Source: Clostridia bacterium
GTDB lineage: Bacteria; Bacillota; Clostridia; Christensenellales; Aristaeellaceae
Direction: 5' to 3'
NCBI GenBank assembly: GCA_017395065.1
Contig: JAFPWH010000010.1
Location: forward strand, 1 to 54,039
Length of the DNA: 54,039 nt
The notes below the pieces were generated by a model, which was not told the DNA's origin, ran no database searches, and saw only the letters and a program-made list of their open reading frames with translations. Both the position numbers and the translations under genes were made by a program. Positions 25,190 through 34,257 of the stretch are shown here, piece by piece; within the stretch, counting starts at the first letter, position 1; every line of letters begins with the position of its first letter.

Positions 25190-25932
25190 AGCGGCGGCAA
25201 TCTGCCGCCATGGGCATTGCGTATACGTACCGCCGCAGCGGAAAGCACAGTTTTTCGCGTATCCGTTTCCCATGAGACCCGGAGAACGCCGCCAAAGCGC
25301 TGCAGCGCGGTCATACCTCCGTAGCGGCGGCAATCTGCCGCCACGTTCCCCCAAACGGAATACAGCGCTGCGTTTGTTACGGCTATAGTGGTACGGCATA
25401 GGTTGTAACTCCGTAGCGGCGTCTACGCCGCCATCAGCCTTCCCCTTTGGGGCGCGAAGCGCGGTTCGGCAGTGAATGAAAGCCCGGTGGGCTTTCAGAG
25501 CCGAACCGGGACCGAGCCCGCAGGCGAGACGGTGGCACGGCGCAGCCGTGACGGATGAGGTCGTTTCCCGTACAAAAACTGTTTGGTTCAATATTCTGCG
25601 TATACGCAACGCCCATGGCGGCAGATTGCCGCCGCTACGGATTGGACGCAGGGTTGATGGCTTGGGACGGGGTTTTTTCGTATACGCGGGGTTTATGGCG
25701 GCAGGTTGCCGCCGCTACGGATTGGGCGCGGGGTTGTTGCCTCGGAACGAGGTTTTTTCGTATACGCGGGTTTTATGGCGGCAGATTGCCGCCGCTACGG
25801 ATTGGGCGCGGGGTTGTTGGCTCGGAACGAGGTTTTTTTCGTATACGCGGGTTTTATGGCGGCCTGGAGGCCGCCGCTACGGCGGTAGAAGCTGCTTTCG
25901 TCTCCGTTAGCGGCGGCGTCTGCGCCGCCAAA
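25190..25932. repeat. Hairpin array F with second 129-bp element
   Basis: Forward cores at 25193, 25326 and ~25415 (variant GGCGTCTACGCCGCC); the 129-bp element at 25437; inverted cores at 25617, 25697, 25777 and 25858 (variant GGCCTGGAGGCC), 80-81 bp apart; one last forward-type core at 25912 (GGCGGCGTCTGCGCCGCC). Units at 25640-25880 are nearly identical 80-bp tandems containing TCGTATACGCGGG. It covers most of 24956-25945, where no gene is seen. Confidence 0.9.
25437..25565. repeat. 129-bp dispersed repeat element, copy 2
   Basis: Same element as 12331-12459, with two substitutions over 129 bp and identical orientation. Both copies lie within hairpin arrays between forward and inverted blocks. 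Contains nested inverted repeats; non-coding. Confidence 0.85.
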
Positions 25933-25945
25933 GCCTTTCCCCGCC

Positions 25946-26440
25946 TCACGTCAGATCATACAAATACGAAACGATCGCGTAATCCTTTCCGCCCCAGTTG
26001 TGCAGGGCGGTTTTGCCTTGCTTGCCGCCGGTTTTTTCGTAGAAGGCGCGGGCTTCCTTATTGTCCTTTAAGCACCAAAGGATCATTTTCTTTTTGCCCA
26101 GCGCCTTAAAGCGCTCCATGGCGCAGGCGAGCAGGCGCTTTCCGATGCCGTTTTTTCGCAGGCCGTATCTTACGTACAGCGCCACGAGCTCGCAGTCCGC
26201 GTCCTCGTCCGCGGTTTCTTCGGGCCAGGCGTAGCCCAGGATTTCGTCCCCGCGGGCAGCGACCACGAACTTTTGATACCTTTTCCTTTCGATTTCGCAG
26301 CGCACATCGACGCTTAAGGAATCCAGATATTCGCCGTCCATGATGCCGCGGTACGCCTTTTGCCAGTCCTCGACGCAGATTTCGGCGATCTGCTTTACGT
26401 CGCCCTCCCGGGCGTTTCTCAATACGATTTCGTTTTCCAT
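25946..26440 (-). CDS. GNAT family N-acetyltransferase
   Basis: 164 aa. The GNAT fold is shown by the N-terminal VLRNAREGDVKQIAEI (like the RimI/PF00583 start), the acetyl-CoA loop RKNGIGKRL at ~107-115 and the late ARAFYEKTGGK (~137-147). The acceptor is unknown; small-molecule amines or protein N-termini are possible. ATG 26440 with GGGGAT upstream; a longer reading to 26509 lacks a ribosome binding site. Lone gene, facing away from the purine operon. Its promoter is not clear. Confidence 0.85.
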   Translation of the reverse strand: MENEIVLRNAREGDVKQIAEICVEDWQKAYRGIMDGEYLDSLSVDVRCEIERKRYQKFVVAARGDEILGYAWPEETADEDADCELVALYVRYGLRKNGIGKRLLACAMERFKALGKKKMILWCLKDNKEARAFYEKTGGKQGKTALHNWGGKDYAIVSYLYDLT

Positions 26441-26682
26441 TTCAAATCCCCGCAGAATGCCGTTCGTATTTTCAGACAAAAATATACCGCCCGCGAAGCC
26501 CGCTGTCAAGCGTTTTCTCTTCGCCTCCCCGCGCCCTCCAAAAACCCGAACATTCTATTATGAAAACAGTTTATTGTTTTAGTTTTGTGCTTATGTTACG
26601 TGTAACCAAATGCGCGCCTTCACGCATCGAACGCGCCGTTTTTCGGCACTTTCGCGGCTTTTTTAACTTTTGTTTGCGTGGG

Positions 26683-26711
26683 TTGACAGGCGCGGCGCGC
26701 TACGGTATAAT
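26683..26711 (+). promoter_or_regulatory. Consensus promoter of the purine operon
   Basis: TTGACA (26683-26688), 17-bp spacer, TATAAT (26706-26711). It gives a leader of ~150 nt before purE. A PurBox-like AAACCCGAACATT (12 of 13) lies at 26542-26554, about 140 bp upstream; a single copy is only suggestive. Confidence 0.88.
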
Positions 26712-26791
26712 AAGGGCAAATGTTCGTAAAAAGGCGGAGTGCGTTTATGCGTTGCAAATACCCGGTTTCGTCTTTCGGCGCGAGAAGATAG

Positions 26792-26829
26792 CAGAGTGTG
26801 ACAGCTGTGTCATGCTCTGTATGTTTTTT
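26792..26829 (+). promoter_or_regulatory. Terminator-like hairpin (attenuator candidate) in pur leader
   Basis: CAGAGTGTGACA pairs with TGTCATGCTCTG (12 bp, two G-U wobbles, 4-nt loop), followed by TATGTTTTTT. It sits between the operon promoter and purE, 37 bp before the start codon. It resembles a leader terminator that would have to be prevented for expression. No known purine riboswitch aptamer is evident in front of it. Confidence 0.65.
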
Positions 26830-26866
26830 CGGGCGCGGACAGTCAGCTTACGCGGAAAGGGAAAGT

Positions 26867-27349
26867 ATGAAAAAAGTCGGCGTGATCATGGGTTCGGACA
26901 GCGATCTGAAGACGCTGGGACCCTGCTTTGAACAGCTCAGGGAATTGGACATCCCCTTCGAGGCGCACATCTATTCCGCCCACCGTACGCCGGAGGCGGC
27001 GGCGGCGTTCGCCTTGCGCGCGCGCGAAAACGGCTTCGGCGTTTTGATCGCCGCGGCGGGCAAGGCCGCGCATCTGGCCGGCGCCCTGGCAGCCAGAACC
27101 ACCCTGCCGGTCATCGGCATACCGATCAAATCTTCGACGCTGGACGGGCTGGACGCATTGCTCAGCACCGTGCAGATGCCGGGCGGGATGCCCGTCGCCA
27201 CCGTGGCGATCGACGGCAGCAAAAACGCGGCGCTTCTGGCCGCGCAGATCCTGGCGGTAACGGACGAAGAAATCGCGGCGAAGCTGAATTCGCTGCGCCT
27301 CAGGCAAACCGAAGAAGTGCTCAAAAAAGACAGCGAACTTACCGTCTGA
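26867..27349 (+). CDS. purE: N5-CAIR mutase / AIR carboxylase catalytic subunit
   Basis: 160 aa, the normal length for class I PurE. Visible are MGSDSDL at 8-14, the catalytic His within SAHRTPE (37-43) and [10 protein letters not shown]. Converts (N5-)CAIR to CAIR in step six of purine synthesis. No purK gene is in the window, so CO2-dependent use of AIR is possible, or purK lies elsewhere. ATG 26867 with AAAGGGAAAG upstream. First gene of the purine operon; purC begins 27 bp further on. Confidence 0.92.
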   Translation: MKKVGVIMGSDSDLKTLGPCFEQLRELDIPFEAHIYSAHRTPEAAAAFALRARENGFGVLIAAAGKAAHLAGALAARTTLPVIGIPIKSSTLDGLDALLSTVQMPGGMPVATVAIDGSKNAALLAAQILAVTDEEIAAKLNSLRLRQTEEVLKKDSELTV

Positions 27350-27376
27350 CCCATATCAATCATCGGAGGAAACGTC

Positions 27377-28087
27377 ATGGAAAAGTTGAATCAGCTCTAC
27401 GAAGGCAAGGCCAAGAAGGTCTTTGCGACAAGCGACCCCAATTACGTCATCGTCTCCTACAAGGACGACGCGACCGCCTTCAACGGCCTCAAAAAGGGCA
27501 CCATCGCGGGCAAGGGCGAGGTGAACAACCGCATGAGCAACATGCTCATGACGATGCTGGAAAAGCAGGGCATACCGACCCACTTCGTTAAGGAGCTTTC
27601 TTCCCGCGAAACGCTGGTCAGGAAGGTCTCGATCGTGCCCCTCGAGGTCATCGTACGGAACGTGACCGCGGGCTCGCTGGCAAAGCGCCTGGGCGTCGAA
27701 GAGGGCATAACGCTAAAGCGCACGGTTCTCGAATACTGCTATAAGGACGACGCGCTGGGCGACCCGATGGTAAACGAATACCACATCCTCGCGATGGGCT
27801 GGACCAGCGAAGAGACCCTCAGAAAGATCGCCGAGTACGCGCTCAGGATCAACGACATCCTGAAGGCTTACTTCAAGGGCCTGAACATCGACCTGATCGA
27901 CTTTAAGCTCGAGTTCGGTATCACCTCAGACGGGCAGCTCGTCCTGGCCGACGAGATCAGCCCCGACACCTGCCGTTTCTGGGACAGCAGCACGCACGAA
28001 AAGCTGGACAAGGACCGCTTCCGCAGAGACCTGGGCGGCGTGGAAGACGCCTACCGGGAAATGATGAGAAGGATCGAAGGCAAATAA
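27377..28087 (+). CDS. purC: SAICAR synthetase
   Basis: 236 aa, typical for PurC. Family marks are [10 protein letters not shown] at the N-terminus, [18 protein letters not shown] and [12 protein letters not shown]. Joins aspartate to CAIR using ATP, giving SAICAR, which PurB then splits. ATG 27377 with GGAGGAAACGTC upstream. Follows purE by 27 bp; purF starts 17 bp downstream. Confidence 0.95.
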   Translation: MEKLNQLYEGKAKKVFATSDPNYVIVSYKDDATAFNGLKKGTIAGKGEVNNRMSNMLMTMLEKQGIPTHFVKELSSRETLVRKVSIVPLEVIVRNVTAGSLAKRLGVEEGITLKRTVLEYCYKDDALGDPMVNEYHILAMGWTSEETLRKIAEYALRINDILKAYFKGLNIDLIDFKLEFGITSDGQLVLADEISPDTCRFWDSSTHEKLDKDRFRRDLGGVEDAYREMMRRIEGK

Positions 28088-28104
28088 ATACAAAGGACGC
28101 GATT

Positions 28105-29529
28105 ATGGTTTTATCCGACAAGCTCCATGAGGAATGCGGCGTCTTCGGCATCTACCGCGAGGGCGAGGGCGGCGTAAAGAACGAGACCTACCACGCGCTG
28201 TACATACTGCAGCACCGCGGCCAGGAAAGCTGCGGCATGGCGGTCAACAAGGACGGCGTCATCCGCTGCCACAAGGACGTGGGTCTGGTAAGCGAGGTCT
28301 TTACGGGCGAGCGCCTGAGCAAGATCGAGGACGGCAGCATCGCCGTGGCCCACTGCCGCTACGGCACCACCGGCGCGCAAAACAGTGAAAACGCGCAGCC
28401 CCTTCTGGTAAACCATCTGAAGGGCGCGATGGCGCTTTGCCACAACGGAAACCTGACCAACGCCGCCTACCTTCGCCGCCAGTACGAACTGCAGGGCGCG
28501 ATCTTTCACGCCACCAGCGACAGCGAGGTCATCGCCTACACGATCACCCAGCAGCGCCTGCGCTCCGGCTCGATCGAGGAGGCCGTGCGCGCCACGATGA
28601 ACATCATCGAGGGCGCCTACTCGCTGGTCATCATGAGCGCGACCAAGCTCATCGCGGTCAGGGACCCGCACGGTTTCCGCCCCCTGTGCATGGGCAAGAT
28701 CGGAAACGACACGGTCTTCGCCTCCGAAAGCTGCGCGCTGGACGCGGTCGGCGCCGCGTTCGAAAGGGACGTGCTGCCCGGCGAAATGATCGTCGTCAGC
28801 AAAAACGGCGTAAAGAGCTATCCGCCCATCTACTCCGAAAACAAGGGCCTGTGCGTGTTCGAGTTCATCTACTTCGCCCGGCCGGATTCGGTGATCGACG
28901 GCGTGAGCGTGCACGAGGCGCGTCTGCGCGCCGGCGCGCTTTTGGCCAAGGCGCATCCCGTAGAGGCCGACGTCGTCATCGGCGCGCCGGACAGCGGGCT
29001 CGACGCGGCGCTTGGCTACGCGCGCGAAAGCGGCATTCCCTACGGCATAGGCCTGGTCAAAAACAAATACATCGGCCGCACGTTCATACAGCCGGAGCAG
29101 TCCCAAAGGAGCAGCGGCGTGCGCATCAAACTAAACGCCGTCTCCGCGACCGTAAAGGGCAAGCGCGTCGTCATGGTGGACGATTCCATCGTGCGCGGCA
29201 CGACCTCGGCGCGCGTGGTTCGCCTGCTTCGGGACGCGGGCGCAAAGGAAGTGCACGTGATGTTCTCCGCGCCGCCGTTCCGCCACGTGTGCTGGTTCGG
29301 CACCGACATCGACAACGAGGACGTGCTGATCGCAAACCACCACTCCGAGGAGGAGATCGGCAAAATCATCGGCGCGGACAGCATAGGCTTCCTCGACATC
29401 AAGGACCTCAAAAAGCTGACCGGTGACAAGGACCTCCCCCTGTGCGACGGCTGCTTTTCCGGCTTCTATCCCGTCCGGCCCCCCGAGTCGCAGGCGAAGT
29501 ACACGTTCGAGATCCCGTTGAGGAAGTAG
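28105..29529 (+). CDS. purF: Amidophosphoribosyltransferase
   Basis: 474 aa. First committed step: glutamine amide transfer to PRPP. The short prosequence ends before Cys11 (HEECGVFG), which should become the N-terminal nucleophile. Cysteines 250, 396, 447 and 450 (the last two as CDGC) are the expected 4Fe-4S ligands, as in B. subtilis PurF. The PRPP motif VVMVDDSIVRGTT lies at 355-367. ATG 28105. It is separated from purM by 787 bp of repeat DNA. Confidence 0.95.
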   Translation: MVLSDKLHEECGVFGIYREGEGGVKNETYHALYILQHRGQESCGMAVNKDGVIRCHKDVGLVSEVFTGERLSKIEDGSIAVAHCRYGTTGAQNSENAQPLLVNHLKGAMALCHNGNLTNAAYLRRQYELQGAIFHATSDSEVIAYTITQQRLRSGSIEEAVRATMNIIEGAYSLVIMSATKLIAVRDPHGFRPLCMGKIGNDTVFASESCALDAVGAAFERDVLPGEMIVVSKNGVKSYPPIYSENKGLCVFEFIYFARPDSVIDGVSVHEARLRAGALLAKAHPVEADVVIGAPDSGLDAALGYARESGIPYGIGLVKNKYIGRTFIQPEQSQRSSGVRIKLNAVSATVKGKRVVMVDDSIVRGTTSARVVRLLRDAGAKEVHVMFSAPPFRHVCWFGTDIDNEDVLIANHHSEEEIGKIIGADSIGFLDIKDLKKLTGDKDLPLCDGCFSGFYPVRPPESQAKYTFEIPLRK

Positions 29530-29572
29530 GGGAGAGAAGGGCGCAAAGCATCGGACCGGCGTGCAATCGCGC

Positions 29573-30290
29573 AAAACCCGCCACCGCGCACCAAACCCGC
29601 GCCGCCATAGGGCATCGCGTATACGACGCATCTCCCGCCACTGCGCACCAAACCCGCGCCCACTCCGTAGCGGCGGCAACCTGCCGCCATAGGGCATCGC
29701 GTATACGACGCATCTCCCGCCACTGCGCACCAAACCCGCGTTCTCTCCGTAGCGGCGGCAACCTGCCGCCACGTTCCCCCAAAACGACGTGTAATCGCGT
29801 AAAACGCATCTGTACCGCGTATTATATGCACCTCCCATGGCGCCGGATTGGCGCCGCTATGGACAAACCGCGATATCGTACAAAAAAACCCCTTACAACG
29901 TACACGCAACACCCATGGCGGCCTTGAGGCCGCCGCTACGGACAAAAGCAAAACCCGTTGCAGCGTTCAAACCCGCGTTCTCTCCGTAGCGGCGGCAACC
30001 TGCCGCCACGTTCCCCCGAAACGACGTGTAATCGCGTAAAACGCATCTGTACCGCGTATACGCACCTCCCATGGCGCCGGATTGGCGCCGCTACGGACAA
30101 ACCGCGATATCGTACAAAAAAACCCCTTACAACGTACACGCAACGCCCATGGCGGCCTTGAGGCCGCCGCTACGGACAAACCGCAATATTGTGCAAAACC
30201 AGTTGCAGCGTACAAACTGCAATATCGTACAAACCCGCGTTCTCTCCGTAGCGGCGGCAACCTGCCGCCACGTTCCCCAAACGACCGCCC
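29573..30290. repeat. Hairpin array G between purF and purM, with internal duplication
   Basis: Cores: forward at 29672, 29754, 29991 and 30253; inverted at 29839 and 30073 (variant GGCGCCGGATTGGCGCC) and at 29917 and 30151 (variant GGCGGCCTTGAGGCCGCC). A composite of one forward and two inverted units (29731-29946) is duplicated at 29968-30180 with a 3-nt indel and few changes; the start of a third copy is at ~30230. Fills the 787-bp purF-purM gap. No gene seen. Confidence 0.88.
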
Positions 30291-30316
30291 CCACACCGAA
30301 AGGAGACACACCTCTT

Positions 30317-31345
30317 ATGAACAGCCATTCCGACAGCTACAAGGCCTCGGGCGTGGATATCACCGCCGGCTACAGGGCCGTGGAGCTGATGAAAAAACAC
30401 ATCGCGCTTACGAAAACGGACGGCGCGCTGGACGACATCGGCGGCTTCGGCGGCCTGTTCATGCCGTCCCTTGCGGGCATGGAACAGCCCGTGCTGGTCA
30501 GCGGCACCGACGGCGTCGGCACCAAGCTCAAGCTCGCCTTCCTTCTGGACAAGCACGACAGCGTGGGCATCGACTGCGTGGCCATGTGCGTAAACGACAT
30601 CGTCTGCTGCGGCGCGCGCCCGCTGTTTTTCCTGGACTACGTCGCGCTGGGCAAGAACGTTCCCGAAAAGGTGGCGGACATCGTAAAGGGCGTGTGCGCG
30701 GGCTGCGTCGAAAGCGGCGCGGCGCTGGTCGGCGGAGAGACCGCCGAAATGCCCGGCTTCTACCCCGAGGACGAATACGACCTGGCGGGCTTCAGCGTGG
30801 GCATCGTGGACAGGAGCAAGATCGTCGACAAAAACACCCAGCTCGCCGGCGACGTCGTGCTGGCGCTGCCCTCCTCGGGCGTGCACTCCAATGGCTTTTC
30901 GCTGGTGAGAAAGGTCTTCGGTATCGGCGCGGGCGGAAAAAACAAGACTTACGACGAGCTCGGCGGGCCCCTTTGGGAGACCCTGCTCACCCCGACGAAG
31001 ATCTACGTAAAGCCGATCCTCTCGCTTCTCAAAACCGTGAACGTCAAGGGCATAAGCCACATCACCGGCGGCGGCTTTTACGAAAACATGCCCCGTTCCT
31101 TAAAGGACGGCCTGCGCATGCGCATCGAAAAGAAGACCGTTCAGACGCCGCCGATCTTCAAAATCATCCAAAAGGAAGGCAATATCGACGAGCGCGACAT
31201 GTTCAACACCTTCAACATGGGCGTCGGCATGACGGTCGTCGTGTCCGAAAGGGACGCACAGGCGGCGCTCGATCTCCTCAAGCCCTTCGGCGCGTACCTG
31301 CTGGGCGTGCTCGAAGAGGGCGAAAAAGGAGTAAACCTGCTATGA
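30317..31345 (+). CDS. purM: AIR synthetase (FGAM cyclo-ligase)
   Basis: 342 aa. ATP-dependent ring closure of FGAM to AIR. Family marks: SGTDGVGTKLKLAF, CVNDIVCCGARPLFFLDY, GGETAEMPGFY and GGGFYENMPRSL. ATG 30317 with AAAGGAGACAC upstream; longer readings run into the repeats. The stop overlaps the purN start (ATGA), so the two are translationally coupled. Confidence 0.95.
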   Translation: MNSHSDSYKASGVDITAGYRAVELMKKHIALTKTDGALDDIGGFGGLFMPSLAGMEQPVLVSGTDGVGTKLKLAFLLDKHDSVGIDCVAMCVNDIVCCGARPLFFLDYVALGKNVPEKVADIVKGVCAGCVESGAALVGGETAEMPGFYPEDEYDLAGFSVGIVDRSKIVDKNTQLAGDVVLALPSSGVHSNGFSLVRKVFGIGAGGKNKTYDELGGPLWETLLTPTKIYVKPILSLLKTVNVKGISHITGGGFYENMPRSLKDGLRMRIEKKTVQTPPIFKIIQKEGNIDERDMFNTFNMGVGMTVVVSERDAQAALDLLKPFGAYLLGVLEEGEKGVNLL

Positions 31346-31941
31346 AGACCGCCGTACTCGTGTCCGGAGGGGGCACAAACCTGCAGGCGATCATCGACGC
31401 GAAGGCCCGCGGCGAAATGCCGAACACGGAGATAGCGCTCGTGCTTTCCTCCAACAAAAGCGCCTACGCGCTGGAAAGGGCGAAAACAAACGGCATCCCC
31501 ACGGCCGTCGTGCACAGGCGCAGGGAAGAGGACGCGCCGTCCTACGGCGAAAGGCTCTTAAAGTGCCTGAAGGAAAATAGCATCGAGCTGATCGCGCTGG
31601 CCGGCTTTCTTACGATACTGCCCCCGAACGTCGTCTCGGCCTACGACCACAGGATTTTGAACATCCACCCCAGCCTCATCCCCGCGTTTTCGGGCAAGGG
31701 CTATTACGGCCTCAGGGTCCACGAGGAGGCATTGAAGCGCGGCGTAAAGATCAGCGGCGCGACCGTGCACTTCGTAAACGAGATCCCCGACGGCGGCGAG
31801 ATCATCGCCCAGAAGGCCGTGGAGGTGCTTGAAGGAGACACGCCCGAAATCCTGCAAAGGCGCATCATGGAGCAGGCGGAATGGGTCATCTTCCCGAGGG
31901 CGATCGAACAGGTCGCAGAAGGATCAACGCGCAATCAGTAG
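31342..31941 (+). CDS. purN: GAR transformylase (10-formyl-THF dependent)
   Basis: 199 aa. Transfers formyl from 10-formyl-tetrahydrofolate to GAR. The N-terminal VLVSGGGTNLQAI binds the phosphate; the catalytic Asn, His and Asp lie in ILNIHPSLIPAF and VHFVNEIPDGG. Start ATG overlaps the end of purM by 4 nt. The purO gene follows after 53 bp. Confidence 0.95.
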   Translation: MKTAVLVSGGGTNLQAIIDAKARGEMPNTEIALVLSSNKSAYALERAKTNGIPTAVVHRRREEDAPSYGERLLKCLKENSIELIALAGFLTILPPNVVSAYDHRILNIHPSLIPAFSGKGYYGLRVHEEALKRGVKISGATVHFVNEIPDGGEIIAQKAVEVLEGDTPEILQRRIMEQAEWVIFPRAIEQVAEGSTRNQ

Positions 31942-31994
31942 CCCTAAGGCTCTTCCGATATTTTGACCACACCGACAGAAAGGCAGAAAAAACC

Positions 31995-32720
31995 ATGCAG
32001 ACCACATCCATTTCCACGCTTCTTTCCGCCAACACCTACCCCGGGCGCGGCATCGCGCTGGGAACGACGCCGTCGGGCAAATACGCCTTCATCGCGTACT
32101 TCATCATGGGCCGCAGCGTCAACAGCAGAAACCGCGTCTTCGTCCCGCAGCCGGACGGCGGCATCATCACGAAGGCCTTCGACGAAAGCAAGATGAGCGA
32201 CCCGTCGCTGATCATCTACGCGCCCGTGCGCGTGCCGTCCAAGGGCACCTGGATCGTCACCAACGGCGACCAGACCGACACGATCGCGGAATTCATAGAC
32301 AAGGGCTTAAGCTTCGACGACGCGGTCAGGACCCGCACCTTCGAGCCGGACCTGCCCAACTGGACGCCCCGCATCAGCGGCCTTCTGACCGTTGGCGAAG
32401 ACGGCGCGCAGTACAAATTGAACATCCTCAAGAGCGGCGACCCCGCGGGCGAGAGCCTTGAAAGGTTCACCTGGGAATACCCACAGCCCATCCCGGGCGA
32501 GGGGCGCTTCCTGCACACCTACAAATGCGACGGAAACCCGATCCCGTCCTTCGAGGGCGAGCCGGAAAGGATCGTGCTGGGCGAGGATTTCGACGCCCAG
32601 ACCGACGAGATCTGGCAAAGCCTGAACGAGGACAACAAGGTCTCCCTCTTCACCGCCCTGATCGACGTCCGCACCGGCGAAGCGGTAAAGACAAGGATCA
32701 TCAACAAGAACGAGAAGTAA
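31995..32720 (+). CDS. purO: IMP cyclohydrolase, PurO-like
   Basis: 241 aa. Resembles the IMP cyclohydrolase (PF07826) family, first known from archaea as PurO, that closes FAICAR to IMP. Its N-terminal half contains NTYPGRGIALGTT, and later GRSVNSRNRVF, YAPVR and WTPRISG blocks. The next gene encodes only the transformylase half of PurH, so this enzyme is needed for the final step. ATG 31995 with a weak AGAAAGG site. Repeats (32721-33016) follow. Confidence 0.85.
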   Translation: MQTTSISTLLSANTYPGRGIALGTTPSGKYAFIAYFIMGRSVNSRNRVFVPQPDGGIITKAFDESKMSDPSLIIYAPVRVPSKGTWIVTNGDQTDTIAEFIDKGLSFDDAVRTRTFEPDLPNWTPRISGLLTVGEDGAQYKLNILKSGDPAGESLERFTWEYPQPIPGEGRFLHTYKCDGNPIPSFEGEPERIVLGEDFDAQTDEIWQSLNEDNKVSLFTALIDVRTGEAVKTRIINKNEK

Positions 32721-32794
32721 GCGCAAAGGGGATATGTGCCGACCCCATACCGGTTCAATGCAAAAAACCGTATGACGGTACCAATACGCGCCCA

Positions 32795-32920
32795 CTCCGT
32801 AGCGGCGGCAACCTGCCGCCACGTCCCCCCAAAACGACGTGAAACCGCGCAAAACGCATCCGCATCGCGTATACGCCTCGCCCATGGCGCCAGATTGGCG
32901 CCGCTACGGACAATCCGCAA
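32795..32920. repeat. Hairpin units H1 between purO and AICAR transformylase
   Basis: A forward core at 32804 (GGCGGCAACCTGCCGCC) and an inverted core at 32886 (variant GGCGCCAGATTGGCGCC), with the familiar GCGTATACGCCTCGCCCATGG between them. Sits in the 296-bp gap. Confidence 0.85.
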
Positions 32921-33016
32921 TACCGTGCAAAACCCGTTTTAATGTACCAATCCGCGCCCACGTCGCACCGACCCGCTCCATCCACCCCCAACCACCCAAC
33001 AAGGAGGAAACATACC

Positions 33017-34198
33017 ATGTCCACCGAGCTCGAACTCAAATACGGCTGCAACCCCAACCAGAAACCCGCGAAAATCTTTATGAAGCAGGGTGAACTGCCC
33101 GTCACGGTCCTGAACGGCCGTCCCGGCTACATCAACTTCCTCGACGCGCTCAACGGCTGGCAGCTGGTGCGCGAGCTCAAAAAGGCCACGGGCCTGCCCT
33201 CGGCCGCCTCCTTCAAGCACGTAAGCCCCGCCGGCGCGGCCGTCGGCGTGGAGCTCGACGACGTGATGCGCAAAATCTACTTTATCCCCAGGAGCGCGGG
33301 GCAGCTCAGCCCCCTCGCCTCGGCCTACGCAAGGGCCCGCGGCGCGGACAGGATGAGCTCCTTCGGCGACTTCATTTCGCTCAGCGACAAGTGCGACGTG
33401 TCCACCGCGCTTCTGATCAAGCCCGAGATGAGCGACGGCATCATCGCGCCGGACTACGAGCCCGAGGCGCTCGAGATCCTGCGCGCAAAGCACAAGGGCG
33501 CCTACAACGTCATCAAAATCGACCCCTCCTACGAGCCCGAAGCGACCGAGATCAAGCAGGTCTTCGGCGTGTACTTCGAGCAGGGCCACAACAACGTCGA
33601 GATAAACGAAAAGCTGCTCGAAAACGTCGTGACGAAAAACAAGGAGCTGACCCCCGGCGCAAAGCGCGACCTCGTCATTTCGCTCATCACCCTCAAATAC
33701 ACCCAGTCCAACTCCGTCTGCTACGTCAAGGACGGGCAGGCCATCGGCATCGGCGCGGGCCAGCAGAGCCGCATCCACTGCACGCGCCTTGCGGGCTCCA
33801 AGGCGGACAACTGGCTGCTCAGGCAGCATCCCAGGGTACTGGAGCTTCCGTTCATAAAGGGCCTCGGCCGCCCCGAAAGGGACAACGCGATCGACGTGTT
33901 CATAAGCGAGGACTTTGAGGACGTAACCGGCGAAGGCAAGTGGCAAAGCCTCTTTACCGAAAAGCCCGTCCCGCTGACCGGGGAGGAAAAGCGCGAATGG
34001 CTCGGCAAGCAGACCGGCGTTTCCCTCGGCAGCGACGCGTTCTTCCCCTTCGGCGACAACATCGAGCGCGCCTACAAAAGCGGCGCGAAGTACGTCGCCC
34101 AGCCCGGCGGCTCCCTGCGCGATCAGGACGTCATCGACGCCTGCGACGAAAGGGACATGGTGATGTGCTTTACGGGCCTGAGGCTGTTCCACCATTAA
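33017..34198 (+). CDS. Stand-alone AICAR transformylase (PurH C-terminal type)
   Basis: 393 aa. Corresponds to the AICAR formyltransferase part of PurH only: KYGCNPNQ at ~9-16, SFKHVSPAGAAVG (the catalytic Lys-His pair), GAGQQSRIHCTR, and SDAFFPFGDNIERA. The usual N-terminal IMP cyclohydrolase (MGS-like) domain is missing; the PurO-like gene just upstream supplies that step. ATG 33017 with AAGGAGGAAA upstream. Transfers formyl from 10-formyl-THF to AICAR. Confidence 0.92.
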   Translation: MSTELELKYGCNPNQKPAKIFMKQGELPVTVLNGRPGYINFLDALNGWQLVRELKKATGLPSAASFKHVSPAGAAVGVELDDVMRKIYFIPRSAGQLSPLASAYARARGADRMSSFGDFISLSDKCDVSTALLIKPEMSDGIIAPDYEPEALEILRAKHKGAYNVIKIDPSYEPEATEIKQVFGVYFEQGHNNVEINEKLLENVVTKNKELTPGAKRDLVISLITLKYTQSNSVCYVKDGQAIGIGAGQQSRIHCTRLAGSKADNWLLRQHPRVLELPFIKGLGRPERDNAIDVFISEDFEDVTGEGKWQSLFTEKPVPLTGEEKREWLGKQTGVSLGSDAFFPFGDNIERAYKSGAKYVAQPGGSLRDQDVIDACDERDMVMCFTGLRLFHH

Positions 34199-34257
34199 AA
34201 ACATTCACGGAGAACAACGGCGAACCGCGCAAAAAACCATACAGCGCACAAACCCCC

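Noticed and set aside
26542-26554. PurBox for PurR
   Set aside because: One copy with 12 of 13 matches, too far upstream of the promoter; PurR normally needs a paired, nearby inverted box. Mentioned only as a possibility.
26712-26866. Guanine/adenine riboswitch in the pur leader
   Set aside because: Conserved loops of the aptamer (such as the GTTTCTACC block) are not found.
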